The notes below the pieces were generated by a model. That model was not told where the DNA came from and did not search any database. It was given only the letters and a program-made list of their open reading frames with translations. From Mycobacterium sp. URHB0044 (GTDB taxonomy: Bacteria > Actinomycetota > Actinomycetes > Mycobacteriales > Mycobacteriaceae), in NCBI RefSeq assembly GCF_000620625.1, contig NZ_JIAW01000006.1, positions 1 through 64,000 of the forward strand: 64,000 nt of DNA, given 5' to 3'. Positions within the stretch are counted from its first letter, which is position 1; each line of letters begins with the position of its first letter. The position numbers and the translations under genes were made by a program. Shown piece after piece: positions 36,912 to 45,903 of the stretch.

Positions 36912-38053
36912 GACATGCCCTTCGGTGCGAGACCGATCAGTGCGTCGAGTCCCGTCCGCACCGCAGCGGCGGCGGGGCCGGGCATGGCGTCGAAGAGTCC
37001 GAGGGCGGGTCTCGTCGATGCGGGCGTCACCATGGCGGCGAGTTGCCTGATGCGCGATACGTCGCCGCCGGCCCAGTCCGGGTCGGTGTCGGCGAGGTGG
37101 TGAAAGTCGGCCAGCGCGTTGACCGGAAGCCGCCGCCGGCTCGACAGCGCGCGGGCAATGGCATCGTCGATGCCGACCAGACCGCCGTCGGGGGCGGGCA
37201 CCAGACCGGCCAGCCCCTGCTCGGACGCCATCATCGGATGATCAAGGGATTCAACGAGATCCGCCGCGAGACCGCCGGGCACAGGCAATGCCACCGCCGT
37301 CATGCGCGACAACAGCGCCGTGGGCACGCCCCACACCGGAACGCCTGCCCGCCACTTCCCCGACAGCCGTGCGTAGGCCAGCATCAGATCGCGGTAGGTG
37401 GTGGACTCGGGCCCTCGGATGTCGTAGGCACCGGCGGGCACGTCGTCGGCGTCCGCGGCCGCGACGAGGTAGTGCAGCACGTCGCTGATGGAGATCGGGT
37501 CGATCGGGTGGTTCACCCAGTTCGGCATCGGGATCAACACGAAGCGGTCGCCGACGTAGCGCAGCATCTCGAACGACGTCGAACCGGCGCCGATGATCAT
37601 CGCCGCGCCGAGCCACACCACCTCGGGACCGTCGTCGAGCGACAGCGCGTGGGCCACCTCGGCGCGGCTGGCGAGGTGTTCTGACAGCGCGTCGCCGTCG
37701 GGCACGAAACCACCCAGGTACACGATGCGACGGACTCCGGCGTCGCGTGCGGCGGCGGCCACGTTGGCGGCGGCGCGGTTGTCGGCGTCGCGGAAGTCGG
37801 GTTGCCCGATGCCGTGGACGAGGTAGTAGACGACGTCGACGGGGCCGGCTTCGGCGAACGCCAGCTTCGCGGAAGCCGCATCGTGGGCGTCGAGTGAGAC
37901 CGACGTCACATCGTCATACCAGCCGAAGTCAGCCAACTTGGCGGCGTCCCGACTGGTCGCAACGACGTCGTGTCCGTCCGCCAACAGGGCGCTCACCAGC
38001 CGTGAGCCAACGTAGCCGGTAGCGCCGGTAACCAGGGTTCGCACGTCGTTCAC
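36908..38053 (-). CDS. NAD(P)-binding atypical SDR (NmrA-like)
   Basis: 381 residues. VTGATGYVGSRLVSALLADG is the nucleotide-binding motif of extended/atypical SDRs; DVVYYLVHGIGQPDFRDAD and RIVYLGGFVPDGDALSEHL are features of the mycobacterial group often annotated as NAD-dependent epimerase or DUF2867-linked proteins. The catalytic Tyr-x-x-x-Lys is not evident, as in regulatory NmrA-type members. C-terminal 100 residues are helical. GTG start; overlaps the CPBP gene downstream. Confidence 0.85.
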   Translation of the reverse strand: MNDVRTLVTGATGYVGSRLVSALLADGHDVVATSRDAAKLADFGWYDDVTSVSLDAHDAASAKLAFAEAGPVDVVYYLVHGIGQPDFRDADNRAAANVAAAARDAGVRRIVYLGGFVPDGDALSEHLASRAEVAHALSLDDGPEVVWLGAAMIIGAGSTSFEMLRYVGDRFVLIPMPNWVNHPIDPISISDVLHYLVAAADADDVPAGAYDIRGPESTTYRDLMLAYARLSGKWRAGVPVWGVPTALLSRMTAVALPVPGGLAADLVESLDHPMMASEQGLAGLVPAPDGGLVGIDDAIARALSSRRRLPVNALADFHHLADTDPDWAGGDVSRIRQLAAMVTPASTRPALGLFDAMPGPAAAAVRTGLDALIGLAPKGMS

Positions 38054-38077
38054 CGTAGGGCTGTACCCACTGCGACG

Positions 38078-38611
38078 CTATTGCATTGCGTCGCGGTGCA
38101 ACTCGATGAGTCCCTGATACGCCTGCGCATTGAGGCGGTTGTGGGCCACCTCGTCGTCGCTGAGGTCACGCCGCACCTTGCCGGGCACGCCGGCCACCAG
38201 CGACCGCGGCGGGATGACGGCGCCCTGGGGCACCACGGCGCCGGCCGCGATCAACGACCCCGCGCCGATCGTGGCGCCGTTGAGCACGATCGAGCCCATC
38301 CCGATGAGGCAGTCGTCCCCTACGGTGCAGCCGTGCAGCACCGCGTTGTGACCCACGGTGACACCCGCGCCGATGGTAAGAGGGAAGCCGGGATCGACGT
38401 GCACGGTCGCGCCGTCCTGGACGTTGGAGCCCTCGCCGATCTCGATGGGTTCGAACTCCGCCCGCAGGGTCGCGCCGTACCAGACGCTGGCACGCGCAGC
38501 GAGTGTCACGGGACCGATCACACTGGCGTTGGGGGCAACCCAGGACTCGGCGTGGAGTACGGGGCCGCGTCCGCGGATGGATAGGATGAGCGGCTCTGGC
38601 ATGGGTGTCAT
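38078..38611 (-). CDS. Gamma-class carbonic anhydrase family protein
   Basis: 177 residues, left-handed beta-helix of hexapeptide repeats. The three zinc histidines are in place: His71 (ATVHVDP), His88 and His93 (VGHNAVLHG). The active-site glutamates of the archaeal enzyme are not obvious, as in most bacterial YrdA-like proteins, so hydration activity is uncertain. The start may be the ATG at 38611 or the one three codons later (38602). It lies 16 bases after the GlxA-type regulator on the same strand. Confidence 0.92.
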   Translation of the reverse strand: MTPMPEPLILSIRGRGPVLHAESWVAPNASVIGPVTLAARASVWYGATLRAEFEPIEIGEGSNVQDGATVHVDPGFPLTIGAGVTVGHNAVLHGCTVGDDCLIGMGSIVLNGATIGAGSLIAAGAVVPQGAVIPPRSLVAGVPGKVRRDLSDDEVAHNRLNAQAYQGLIELHRDAMQ

Positions 38612-38627
38612 CGTATGCAGAGCGCGC

Positions 38628-39593
38628 TCAAGCTCCTTGATAGACCTTGCGATAACTCGACGGCGACATGCCGACCCCGCGGCGCAGGTGGTGACGCAGG
38701 TTGCCGCCGGTGCCGAGCCCGGAGAGCCGCGCCACCTCGTCGACGGGCAGGTCGTGTGACTCCAGCAGTTCGCGGGCGCGGTCGATGCGCCGCTGCCGGA
38801 TCCACGTTCCCGGCGCCTGACCGGTCTCCTCGCGGAACCGGCGGCTGAACGTCCGAGGGCTCATGTGGGCGTGCCGTGCGAGCCGCTCCACGGTCAGGTC
38901 GTCGTCGAGCCGGCGCAGCGCCCACTCGCGGGTGGCGGCCGTCGACGAGTCGTCGCCCTCCGGGAGGTGGCGATCGATGAACTGCGCCTGTCCGCCCTCG
39001 CGCCATGGCGGCACCACGCAGTACTTGGCCACGGCGTTGGCCACCTGCGCGCCGTGGTCGGAGCGAATCATGTGCAGGCACAAGTCGATTCCGGCGGCAA
39101 GGCCTGCCGAGGTGAGCACGTCGCCGTCGTCGACGAACAGCACTCGCTCATCGACCAGGACGTCCGGGTGCAGCCGGCGCAGCGCGTCGGCGTGCTTCCA
39201 ATGTGTGGTCGCGGGGCGCCCGTCGAGGCGGCCCGCCGCGGCCAACACGAACGCGCCTGTGCAGATGGACACCAGTCGCGTGCCCGGCCGGATCGAGTCC
39301 AGCGCGGCGCGGACGTCGGGCTCGAGGACGCCGTCATCGCGGGCAGGCGCATAGCGAGTGCCGGGCACGATCACGGTGTCCGCGTTCACGAGCGCCTCCG
39401 GCCCCGCAGCGGGCACCATGTCGAAGCCGTGGGTGGTCGCGACGGGCCCAGTGGTCAGGCCGCAGGTCACCACCTCGTAGAGCGGGTTGCCGTCGCCATC
39501 CTCGGCGGAGCCGAACACCATCGGCGGAATCGTCGCGTCGAACCCGACGACCGGCGGGAGGAGAAGCACGCAAACAAGATGGGCGCGGTGCAC
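38628..39593 (-). CDS. GlxA-type AraC-family regulator with DJ-1/PfpI domain
   Basis: 321 residues. N-terminal class I glutamine-amidotransferase-like domain (about 1-170; [20 protein letters not shown] contains the nucleophile-elbow Cys) followed by a C-terminal AraC DNA-binding domain (about 215-318; [20 protein letters not shown]). Such proteins often act on nitrogen or amine metabolism genes. Divergent from the MFS gene, so it probably controls that transporter. GTG start. Confidence 0.92.
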   Translation of the reverse strand: MHRAHLVCVLLLPPVVGFDATIPPMVFGSAEDGDGNPLYEVVTCGLTTGPVATTHGFDMVPAAGPEALVNADTVIVPGTRYAPARDDGVLEPDVRAALDSIRPGTRLVSICTGAFVLAAAGRLDGRPATTHWKHADALRRLHPDVLVDERVLFVDDGDVLTSAGLAAGIDLCLHMIRSDHGAQVANAVAKYCVVPPWREGGQAQFIDRHLPEGDDSSTAATREWALRRLDDDLTVERLARHAHMSPRTFSRRFREETGQAPGTWIRQRRIDRARELLESHDLPVDEVARLSGLGTGGNLRHHLRRGVGMSPSSYRKVYQGA

Positions 39594-39674
39594 GTCGCTA
39601 GTTTGGCATGTTTTTGATGGCTGGTGTCATTCATGCCACTGGCGCGATCGGTTTCCGGACGCAACAGTGATCGG

Positions 39675-40946
39675 GTGACGGTCACCATTCGAGACGACAC
39701 CGGACGCCAACCCCGCCTGCACTGGGCCTGGGTGGTGGCCGCCGTGAGCTTCGTCGCGATCCTCGGCGCAGCCGGGTTCCGCTCGGTGCCCGGCGTGATG
39801 ATGAACCCGCTGCACCACGAGTTCGGCTGGTCGCACGGCACGGTCGGGCTCGCGATGTCGGTCAACATGACGCTGTTCGGCCTCACGGCGCCGTTCGCGG
39901 CCGCGCTGATGGACCGCCTCGGCGTGCGCCCGGTGCTCTCGGCCGCGCTGGTGCTGATCGCGTCGGGCTCGGCGCTGTCTGTCTTCATGACTTCGAGCTG
40001 GCAGCTGGTGTTGCTGTGGGGCGTCCTGGTGGGAGTCGGCACGGGCGCCATCTCGATGGGCTTCGTCGCGACCGTGGCGACGCGCTGGTTCGAACATCGG
40101 CGCGGGCTGGTCACGGGCGTGCTGACCGCCGCAAGTGCGACCGGGCAGCTGATCTTCCTGCCCGTCGTGGCGGAGGTGACCACCCGGCACGGCTGGCGCT
40201 GGGCCTCGCTGATCGTCGCCGCCGCGGCGCTGTCCGTGGTGCCGTTGGTGCTGGTGTTCATCCGCAACTACCCAAAGGACGTCGGACTAACTGCCTATGG
40301 GGCCACCGCGGACGCCCCGGCCGTGGTCCCGACGGGCAGTTTCCGCGCCGCGTTCGACGGGCTGCGGATCGGCACGCGCGTGCCGGCCTTCTGGCTGTTG
40401 GCCGGCAGCTTCGCGATCTGCGGGATGACGACGAACGGGCTGATCGGCACGCACTTCATCCCGGCGGCCAATGATCACGGAATGCCGACGACGGTGGCCG
40501 CGGGCCTGCTCGCCACCATCGGCATCCTCGACGTGGCGGGCACGGTGTTCTCCGGCTGGCTCACCGACCGCGTCGACCCGCGCCTGCTGCTCGTCGTCTA
40601 CTACACGGGACGCGGCATCTCGCTGCTCCTGTTGCCTGCGCTGCTTTCGCCGCACGCCAACCCGAGCACCTGGGTGTTCATCATCTTCTACGGCCTGGAC
40701 TGGGTCGCCACCGTGCCGCCGACCATCGTGCTGTGCCGCAACTACTTCGGCGCGCGGACACCGGTGGTCTTCGGCTGGGTGTTCGCCTCCCACCAACTCG
40801 GCGCGGCCGTCGCCGCCGCGGGCGCGGGCTGGGTGCGTGACCTGCGCGGCGACTACGACCTCGCGTTCTACGTCGCTGCAGGCCTGTGCGCGGTTGCCGC
40901 GCTACTTTGTCTGAACGTGCGAAAAGCCCAGGTCATCGCTACTTAA
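39675..40946 (+). CDS. MFS transporter, monocarboxylate-porter-like
   Basis: About 423 residues, twelve helices. GVMMNPLHHEFGWSHGTVGL and WFEHRRGLVTGVLTAASATG resemble the oxalate/monocarboxylate group of MFS proteins (the RG-LVTG loop is characteristic). I chose GTG 39675 (VTVTIRDDTG); in-frame starts at 39624 or 39633 would add up to 17 residues. A TAGTTT -10-like element at 39599-39604 fits the upstream choice. Divergent from the GlxA-type regulator. Confidence 0.85.
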   Translation: MTVTIRDDTGRQPRLHWAWVVAAVSFVAILGAAGFRSVPGVMMNPLHHEFGWSHGTVGLAMSVNMTLFGLTAPFAAALMDRLGVRPVLSAALVLIASGSALSVFMTSSWQLVLLWGVLVGVGTGAISMGFVATVATRWFEHRRGLVTGVLTAASATGQLIFLPVVAEVTTRHGWRWASLIVAAAALSVVPLVLVFIRNYPKDVGLTAYGATADAPAVVPTGSFRAAFDGLRIGTRVPAFWLLAGSFAICGMTTNGLIGTHFIPAANDHGMPTTVAAGLLATIGILDVAGTVFSGWLTDRVDPRLLLVVYYTGRGISLLLLPALLSPHANPSTWVFIIFYGLDWVATVPPTIVLCRNYFGARTPVVFGWVFASHQLGAAVAAAGAGWVRDLRGDYDLAFYVAAGLCAVAALLCLNVRKAQVIAT

Positions 40947-41066
40947 GCACCGTCAATTAGGCAATCTGACTTTGCCGTTTGACGTTGCGAGCACATACGA
41001 TTCCCCAGGCGTCGCCACGAGAGTCGGGCTCTGGGCGACACGATCGAAAAACGTTGAGGAGCCGAA

Positions 41067-41780
41067 GTGAAGACTCGCACCAGTCGAGCCGTAGGACTTT
41101 CCGCCGCCATCGCCGCGCTTGCCGTGTCGCTGCCGCTGGCGATCACCGCGCAGGCCGATCCGCCACCGCCCGAGCCCACCGCGGTCAAGCCGCCGCCCGA
41201 CCCGCAGGGCGACTGCGATCCCCTGCGCAAGGAGATCGCCCCCAACACGGTGGCCAGCCTCGACACGCTGCCCATCAGCCAGGCGCTCGCCAAGATCCCG
41301 TCGCTGAGCACCTTCACCGCGGCGATCTCGGGTGGGCTCAACCCGGCGGTCAACATCATCCCCGTTCTGGAGAACGGGCCGTACGTTCTGTTCGCGCCCA
41401 ACAACGACGCGTTCGCCAAGCTGGATCCCGCGCAGTTCGACGCCATCAAGGCCGACCCGGCGGCGCTGACCAAGCTGGACTACTACCACGTGTTCCTGGG
41501 TCTGTTGGGCCCCGACGACGTGCAGGGTCAGCGGCCGACGCAGCAGGGCGAAGAGATCAAGGTGACCGGCAAGGGCGGCGACATCAAGGTCAACGGCGAC
41601 ACCAAGGTCATCTGCGGTGGCATCCAGGCCAGCAACGCCAGGATCTACATCATCGACACGGTGCTGGACCCGGCTGCCCCGCCGGAACCGCTGACCCCGA
41701 CCGGTGCGTCGACCACGACGACGACCACCACCACGTCGACGACGGCGCCGACCCCGGCGGCCGACGCCCCGATCGGCTAG
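41067..41780 (+). CDS. Secreted fasciclin-domain protein
   Basis: 237 residues. Signal peptide ending at AQA-DPPPP (about residue 30), Pro-rich linker, then a FAS1 domain (about 55-200): NGPYVLFAPNNDAFAKLDP is the H1 motif, and YYHVFLGLLG sits where the YH motif is expected. The C-terminus is a Thr/Ser/Ala-rich tail with a run of Thr. Related to the mycobacterial MPT70/MPT83 group but without a lipobox. GTG start with GAGGA six bases before it. Confidence 0.9.
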   Translation: MKTRTSRAVGLSAAIAALAVSLPLAITAQADPPPPEPTAVKPPPDPQGDCDPLRKEIAPNTVASLDTLPISQALAKIPSLSTFTAAISGGLNPAVNIIPVLENGPYVLFAPNNDAFAKLDPAQFDAIKADPAALTKLDYYHVFLGLLGPDDVQGQRPTQQGEEIKVTGKGGDIKVNGDTKVICGGIQASNARIYIIDTVLDPAAPPEPLTPTGASTTTTTTTTSTTAPTPAADAPIG

Positions 41781-41786
41781 CCGGAC

Positions 41787-42929
41787 CTACAACCCGAGGT
41801 CGCGGCCGATGATCTCCTTCATGATCTCGGTCGTGCCGCCGAAGATGGTCTGGATGCGCACGTCGACGTAATCGCGGGCCACCTTGTACTCGTTCATGTA
41901 GCCGTAGCCACCGTGCAACTGCACGCAGTTGTCGACGACGCGCTTGCCGAGTTCGGTGCACCACCACTTGGCCTTCGAGGCCTGCACCGCGGTGAGTTCG
42001 CCGTCGACGACGGCGCGCAGGCACCGGTCGACGTACTGCTCGGCGATCTCGAGCTCGGTGGCCATCTCGGCCATGACGAACCGGTTGTGCTGGAAGGTGC
42101 CGATGGGCTGCCCGAATGCCTTGCGGTCCTTGACGTATTGCAGTGTGTCGTTGAACGTCGCACGGGCACCGGCGATGGCGGCGATCGCGATCGACAGCCG
42201 CTCCGAGGGCAGGTTCTGCATCAGGTGGTAGAAGCCCTGCCCCTCCTTGCCGAGCAGGTTCGCGCTGGGCACCCGCACGTTCTCGAAGTGCAGTTCAGCG
42301 GTGTCGGCGGCGTGCAGGCCCATCTTGTCGAGCTTGCGGCCCCGGGTGAATCCCGGCATGCCGCGTTCGACGACGAGCAGTGAGAAGCCCTTGTGCCCGG
42401 CCTCCGGGTCGGTTCGGGCGACCACGATGACGAGGTCGGAATTGATACCGGCGGAGATGAATGTCTTGGAGCCGTTGAGGATCCAGTCGTCCCCGTCGCG
42501 CACCGCCGAGGTCTTGATGCCGGCCAGGTCGCTGCCCGCGCCCGGTTCGGTCATCGCGATCGCGCCGATCAGTTCACCGGTGATGTAACCCGGCAGCCAG
42601 CGCTCCTGCTGCTCGTCGTTGGCCAGGTTGGCGAAGTACGGGCCGACGATGTCGTTCTGCAGGCTGAGCCCCGGCGTGGCGGGCCCGAACTTCGAGAACT
42701 CCTCGACGATCACCGCGTTGAACCGGAAGTCGTCGACGCCGCCGCCGCCGAACTTCTCCGGCAGGTTGAACCCGATCAGGCCGTATTTGCCTGCCGCGAC
42801 GTAGGATTCGCGGTCGACCAGACGCTCGCTCTCCCACTTCTCGACGTTGGGCGCGCACTCCTTCTCAAGGAATTGCCGCGCGGTCTCCCGCAGCTGTTCG
42901 TGCTCGGGCTCGAATACCAGACGCTTCAT
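41787..42929 (-). CDS. Acyl-CoA dehydrogenase (FadE)
   Basis: 380 residues. Flavoprotein of beta-oxidation. Signatures: AIAMTEPGAGSDLAGIKTSA (FAD and substrate loop), RKAFGQPIGTFQHNRFVMAE, and QLHGGYGYMNEYKVARDYVD near the C-terminus, with the typical ending IFGGTTEIMKEIIGRDLGL. Start ATG at 42927-42929 is preferred to one eight codons upstream because of the GAGAGAG site before it. It is the last gene of a thiolase-hydratase-dehydrogenase operon. Chain-length or steroid preference cannot be told. Confidence 0.95.
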   Translation of the reverse strand: MKRLVFEPEHEQLRETARQFLEKECAPNVEKWESERLVDRESYVAAGKYGLIGFNLPEKFGGGGVDDFRFNAVIVEEFSKFGPATPGLSLQNDIVGPYFANLANDEQQERWLPGYITGELIGAIAMTEPGAGSDLAGIKTSAVRDGDDWILNGSKTFISAGINSDLVIVVARTDPEAGHKGFSLLVVERGMPGFTRGRKLDKMGLHAADTAELHFENVRVPSANLLGKEGQGFYHLMQNLPSERLSIAIAAIAGARATFNDTLQYVKDRKAFGQPIGTFQHNRFVMAEMATELEIAEQYVDRCLRAVVDGELTAVQASKAKWWCTELGKRVVDNCVQLHGGYGYMNEYKVARDYVDVRIQTIFGGTTEIMKEIIGRDLGL

Positions 42930-42960
42930 CGGGGCTCTCTCTTCTTCGCGCAAGCGCTCA

Positions 42961-43761
42961 TCAACGTGCCTTCCATACGGGCTGGCGCTTCTGCGCGAAG
43001 GCCAGCGGTCCCTCCTTGGCGTCCTCGGACGTGATCAGCTCGGTGATCTCCCGCATGGTGCGTGACCACCCCGCCTCGTCCGCGGTGATGACGCCCTCGT
43101 CGACGCCGACAGCCACCCGCTTGCTGGCCTGTACTGCCAGCGGCGCGTTGACGGTGATCCGCTCGGCGAGCGCCAGCGCGGCATCCAATTCGGTGCCGTC
43201 GGGCACGACTTCATTGATCAGTCCCCACCTGAGCGCATCGTCGGCCGACATCGGCTCACCGGTGAACATCAACTGCAGTGCGACCTTTCGCGGCAGTTGG
43301 TCGACGATGCGGAAGACGCCACCCGCGGCGGCGATGAGACCGCGCTTGACCTCGGGCAGGCCGAACTTGGCGCCCTGCCCCGCCACGACGAGGTCACTGG
43401 CCAGCGCGAGTTCCGTGCCGCCGCCCAGCGCGACGCCGTTGACCGCCGCGATGGTCGGCTTGTCGATGAAGTGGCGTACGTATCCGGCGAATCCCCACTT
43501 GGGTTGGTCCGGGTGCATGATGTTCTCGCCCTTGGAGAGCGCCTTCAAATCGGCTCCGGCGCAGAAGGACTTGTCGCCGGCGCCGGTGATCACGACAACT
43601 CGGACTTCGGGGTCCCGCTGCGCTTCCTCGATCGCGTCGCCCACCGCGATGCTCACCGCGGCGTTGATGGCGTTGCGCGCCTCGGGGCGGCTGAGCGTGA
43701 TGATCATGACGTTGCCCCGCCGCTCCGCGAGAGCGGCGGGGGCCTGCACGTCGGACGTCAC
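42961..43761 (-). CDS. Enoyl-CoA hydratase
   Basis: 266 residues. Crotonase with both catalytic glutamates: GVALGGGTELALASD and FGLPEVKRGLIAAAGGV. The oxyanion-hole sequence GDKSFCAGADLKAL is intact. The GTG start at 43759-43761 overlaps the thiolase stop by four bases, so the genes are translated together, and the acyl-CoA dehydrogenase follows after 31 bases. Confidence 0.95.
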   Translation of the reverse strand: MTSDVQAPAALAERRGNVMIITLSRPEARNAINAAVSIAVGDAIEEAQRDPEVRVVVITGAGDKSFCAGADLKALSKGENIMHPDQPKWGFAGYVRHFIDKPTIAAVNGVALGGGTELALASDLVVAGQGAKFGLPEVKRGLIAAAGGVFRIVDQLPRKVALQLMFTGEPMSADDALRWGLINEVVPDGTELDAALALAERITVNAPLAVQASKRVAVGVDEGVITADEAGWSRTMREITELITSEDAKEGPLAFAQKRQPVWKAR

Positions 43762-44903
43762 AGAAGTTCGAGGATCGTCGCGTTGGCCTGGCCGCCGCCC
43801 TCGCACATGGTCTGCAGTCCGTACTGAATTCCCTTGTCCCGCATGTGGTAGAGCATCGTAGTCATGATCCGGGCACCGGAGCCGCCGAGCGGATGGCCGA
43901 GTGCGATGGCGCCGCCATTCGGGTTGAGCTTCTTCTCGTCGGCGCCGAGGTCCTTGAGCCACGCCAGCGGAACCGGTGCGAACGCCTCGTTGACCTCGAA
44001 GACGCCGATCTCGTCGATGGACAGCCCGGAACGCTTCAGTGCCTTCTGGGTCGCCGGAATCGGCGCGGTCAACATGATCACCGGGTCGGCGCCTGCCAGG
44101 ACGGCGGTGTGCACCCTGGCGAGCGGCTTGAGGCCAAGGGACTTCGCCTTCTCGGCGGACATGAACAACAGCGCGGCGGAGCCGTCGGAGATCTGAGATG
44201 CGTTGCCGGCGTGGATCACCCCGTCCTCCTTGAAGGCGGGCTTGATGCCTGCCATCTTCTCGATGGTGCCGCCACGGCGAATGCCCTCGTCCTTGAGCAC
44301 GGGGTTGCCGTCCTGGTCCTTGATGGCCACGATCTGATCGTCGAACGCACCGGAATCCTGTGCGGCGGCAGCCTTCTCGTGGGAGCCCAGCGAGAACTGA
44401 TCGAGCGCGGTGCGGTCGAAGCCCCACTGCTCGGCGATCATCTCCGCGCCGACGCCCTGGTTCGGCGTCTGGGTGTAGCGGGCGCGGAAGGCCTCTGGGT
44501 ACGGGTGCCCACCGTTGGCCAGCGACGCGCCCATCGGGGTCCGCGACATCACCTCGACACCGCCCGCCACGACGACGTCGTAGTGGCCTGCGACCACGCC
44601 GGCCGCCGCGAAGTGCACGGACTGCTGACTGGACCCGCACTGCCGGTCGACGGTCACGCCGGGCACGGACTCGGGCCAGCCGGCTGCGAGCACGGCGGTG
44701 CGGGCGATGTCGAGGGCCTGCTCACCGGCCTGCATGACGCAACCCCAGATGACGTCGTCGACGAGCCCAGGATCGACACCGGCGCGCTGGACCAGCCCGT
44801 TGAGCACCTGCGCCGACAGTTCACCGGGATGCACGCCCGACAAACCACCGTTGCGCTTGCCGACTGGCGACCGGACGGCCTCGACGATGACGGCTTCAGC
44901 CAT
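43758..44903 (-). CDS. Acetyl-CoA acetyltransferase/3-ketoacyl-CoA thiolase
   Basis: 381 residues. Catalytic Cys89 in TVDRQCGSSQQSVHFAA, His337 in NPNGGAIALGHPLGGSGAR and Cys367 in CEGGGQANATI. The CGSSQQ form of the first motif occurs in mycobacterial steroid-type thiolases such as FadA5/FadA6 relatives, so a sterol or branched substrate is possible. AAAGGAGAAA precedes the ATG. First gene of the operon; its promoter carries several inverted repeats (44975-45009) facing the FadR-type gene. Confidence 0.95.
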   Translation of the reverse strand: MAEAVIVEAVRSPVGKRNGGLSGVHPGELSAQVLNGLVQRAGVDPGLVDDVIWGCVMQAGEQALDIARTAVLAAGWPESVPGVTVDRQCGSSQQSVHFAAAGVVAGHYDVVVAGGVEVMSRTPMGASLANGGHPYPEAFRARYTQTPNQGVGAEMIAEQWGFDRTALDQFSLGSHEKAAAAQDSGAFDDQIVAIKDQDGNPVLKDEGIRRGGTIEKMAGIKPAFKEDGVIHAGNASQISDGSAALLFMSAEKAKSLGLKPLARVHTAVLAGADPVIMLTAPIPATQKALKRSGLSIDEIGVFEVNEAFAPVPLAWLKDLGADEKKLNPNGGAIALGHPLGGSGARIMTTMLYHMRDKGIQYGLQTMCEGGGQANATILELL

Positions 44904-44964
44904 GAGATTTCTCCTTTGAAGTGGGTTGATCAGGGTTTGTTGATCGGATGGAAGTCAACTCCGA

Positions 44965-45009
44965 AACTAGAACAGTAGGTTTACTAGGTCAACCTACTGG
45001 TTGGTAGGC
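44965..45009 (-). promoter_or_regulatory. Thiolase operon promoter with overlapping operator repeats
   Basis: On the minus strand, TTGACC (44988-44993), 17 bases, then TAGTTT (44965-44970) make a strong sigma-A type promoter. Overlapping it on the plus strand are AGTAGGTT (44975-44982) and AACCTACT (44992-44999), a perfect 8-base inverted repeat, TAGGT-CA-ACCTA (44986-44997), and CCTACTGGTTGGTAGG (44994-45009). The arrangement suggests cooperative repression, possibly by the divergent GntR protein. Confidence 0.65.
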
Positions 45010-45098
45010 TAGCGACGGTTCCGGCGGCGATGGCGTCGTCGAGATGGTTTACTGAGTTGTACAACATGGCCGTCTTGGCCAGATGACCGGGAGACTCG

Positions 45099-45896
45099 TT
45101 GCCTCGCACCACACCACTTGCGCCCATGATCGGGCCGGACTCCGTGCCGGCGTTGGCCGGCGCGGCGATCCGTTCGCCGAAGACCGCCGAGCTCGTCGCG
45201 GGGACGCTGCGCCGCATGGTGGTCGACGGCACGCTCAAGGACGGCGACTTCCTGCCCAACGAAGCCGAGCTGATGGCGCATTTCGGCATTAGCCGCCCCA
45301 CGTTGCGCGAGGCGATCCGCGTACTCGAGTCCGAGCGACTGGTCGAGGTGCGACGCGGCTCGCGCACCGGCGCACGCGTACGCGTGCCCGGCCCCGAGAT
45401 CGTCGCCCGCCCCGCGGGCCTGCTACTCGAACTGTCCGGCGCCACGATCGCCGACGTCATGGTGGCGCGCGCCGGCATGGAACCGATGGCGGTGCGCCTG
45501 TTGGCCGAATCCGCCAACTCGCAGGCCTTCGACGAGCTCGACAAGATGTTGGAAGAACACATTCCTGCCGGATGGCAATCGGGCCGGCTGGCCGAGACCA
45601 CCGGGGACTTTCACCGCAGGGTGGTCGAGCTGTCGGGCAACTCGACGCTAGGCATCGTCGCGGGCATGCTCCACGAGATCACGGTGCGCCACACCGCGTT
45701 CGTCTTCAAGGAGGGGCGGCCGGTCTCGAAGGCGGACTACGAGAAGCTGATGCGGTCCTACCGGCGGCTGATGGAGCTGTTGCGCTCGGGCGACGGCCCC
45801 GCGGCCGAAGCCCACTGGCGCAGGCATCTGGATACCGCGCGCACGCTGATGCTGAAGGGGCTGGAGACCGTCAAGGTCCGCGACGTGATGGGCTGA
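45099..45896 (+). CDS. FadR-type GntR regulator (FCD domain)
   Basis: 265 residues from a TTG at 45099, or 256 from the ATG at 45126. GGGAG five bases before the TTG supports the longer form. Winged helix at about 30-95 (DFLPNEAELMAHFGISRPTL, then REAIRVLESERLVEVRRGSR), FCD ligand domain after it with metal-type residues (TGDFHRRVVELSGNSTL, then SYRRLMELLRSGD and EAHWRRHLDT). Divergent from the beta-oxidation operon and thus the likely regulator of it, with an acyl-CoA or carboxylate as ligand. Confidence 0.9.
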   Translation: MPRTTPLAPMIGPDSVPALAGAAIRSPKTAELVAGTLRRMVVDGTLKDGDFLPNEAELMAHFGISRPTLREAIRVLESERLVEVRRGSRTGARVRVPGPEIVARPAGLLLELSGATIADVMVARAGMEPMAVRLLAESANSQAFDELDKMLEEHIPAGWQSGRLAETTGDFHRRVVELSGNSTLGIVAGMLHEITVRHTAFVFKEGRPVSKADYEKLMRSYRRLMELLRSGDGPAAEAHWRRHLDTARTLMLKGLETVKVRDVMG

Positions 45897-45903
45897 GCGC
45901 GCC

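Noticed and set aside
44967..44980. CTAGAACAGTAGGT as a second KstR site
   Set aside because: Only the left half TAGAAC matches; the right half GTTCTA is missing.
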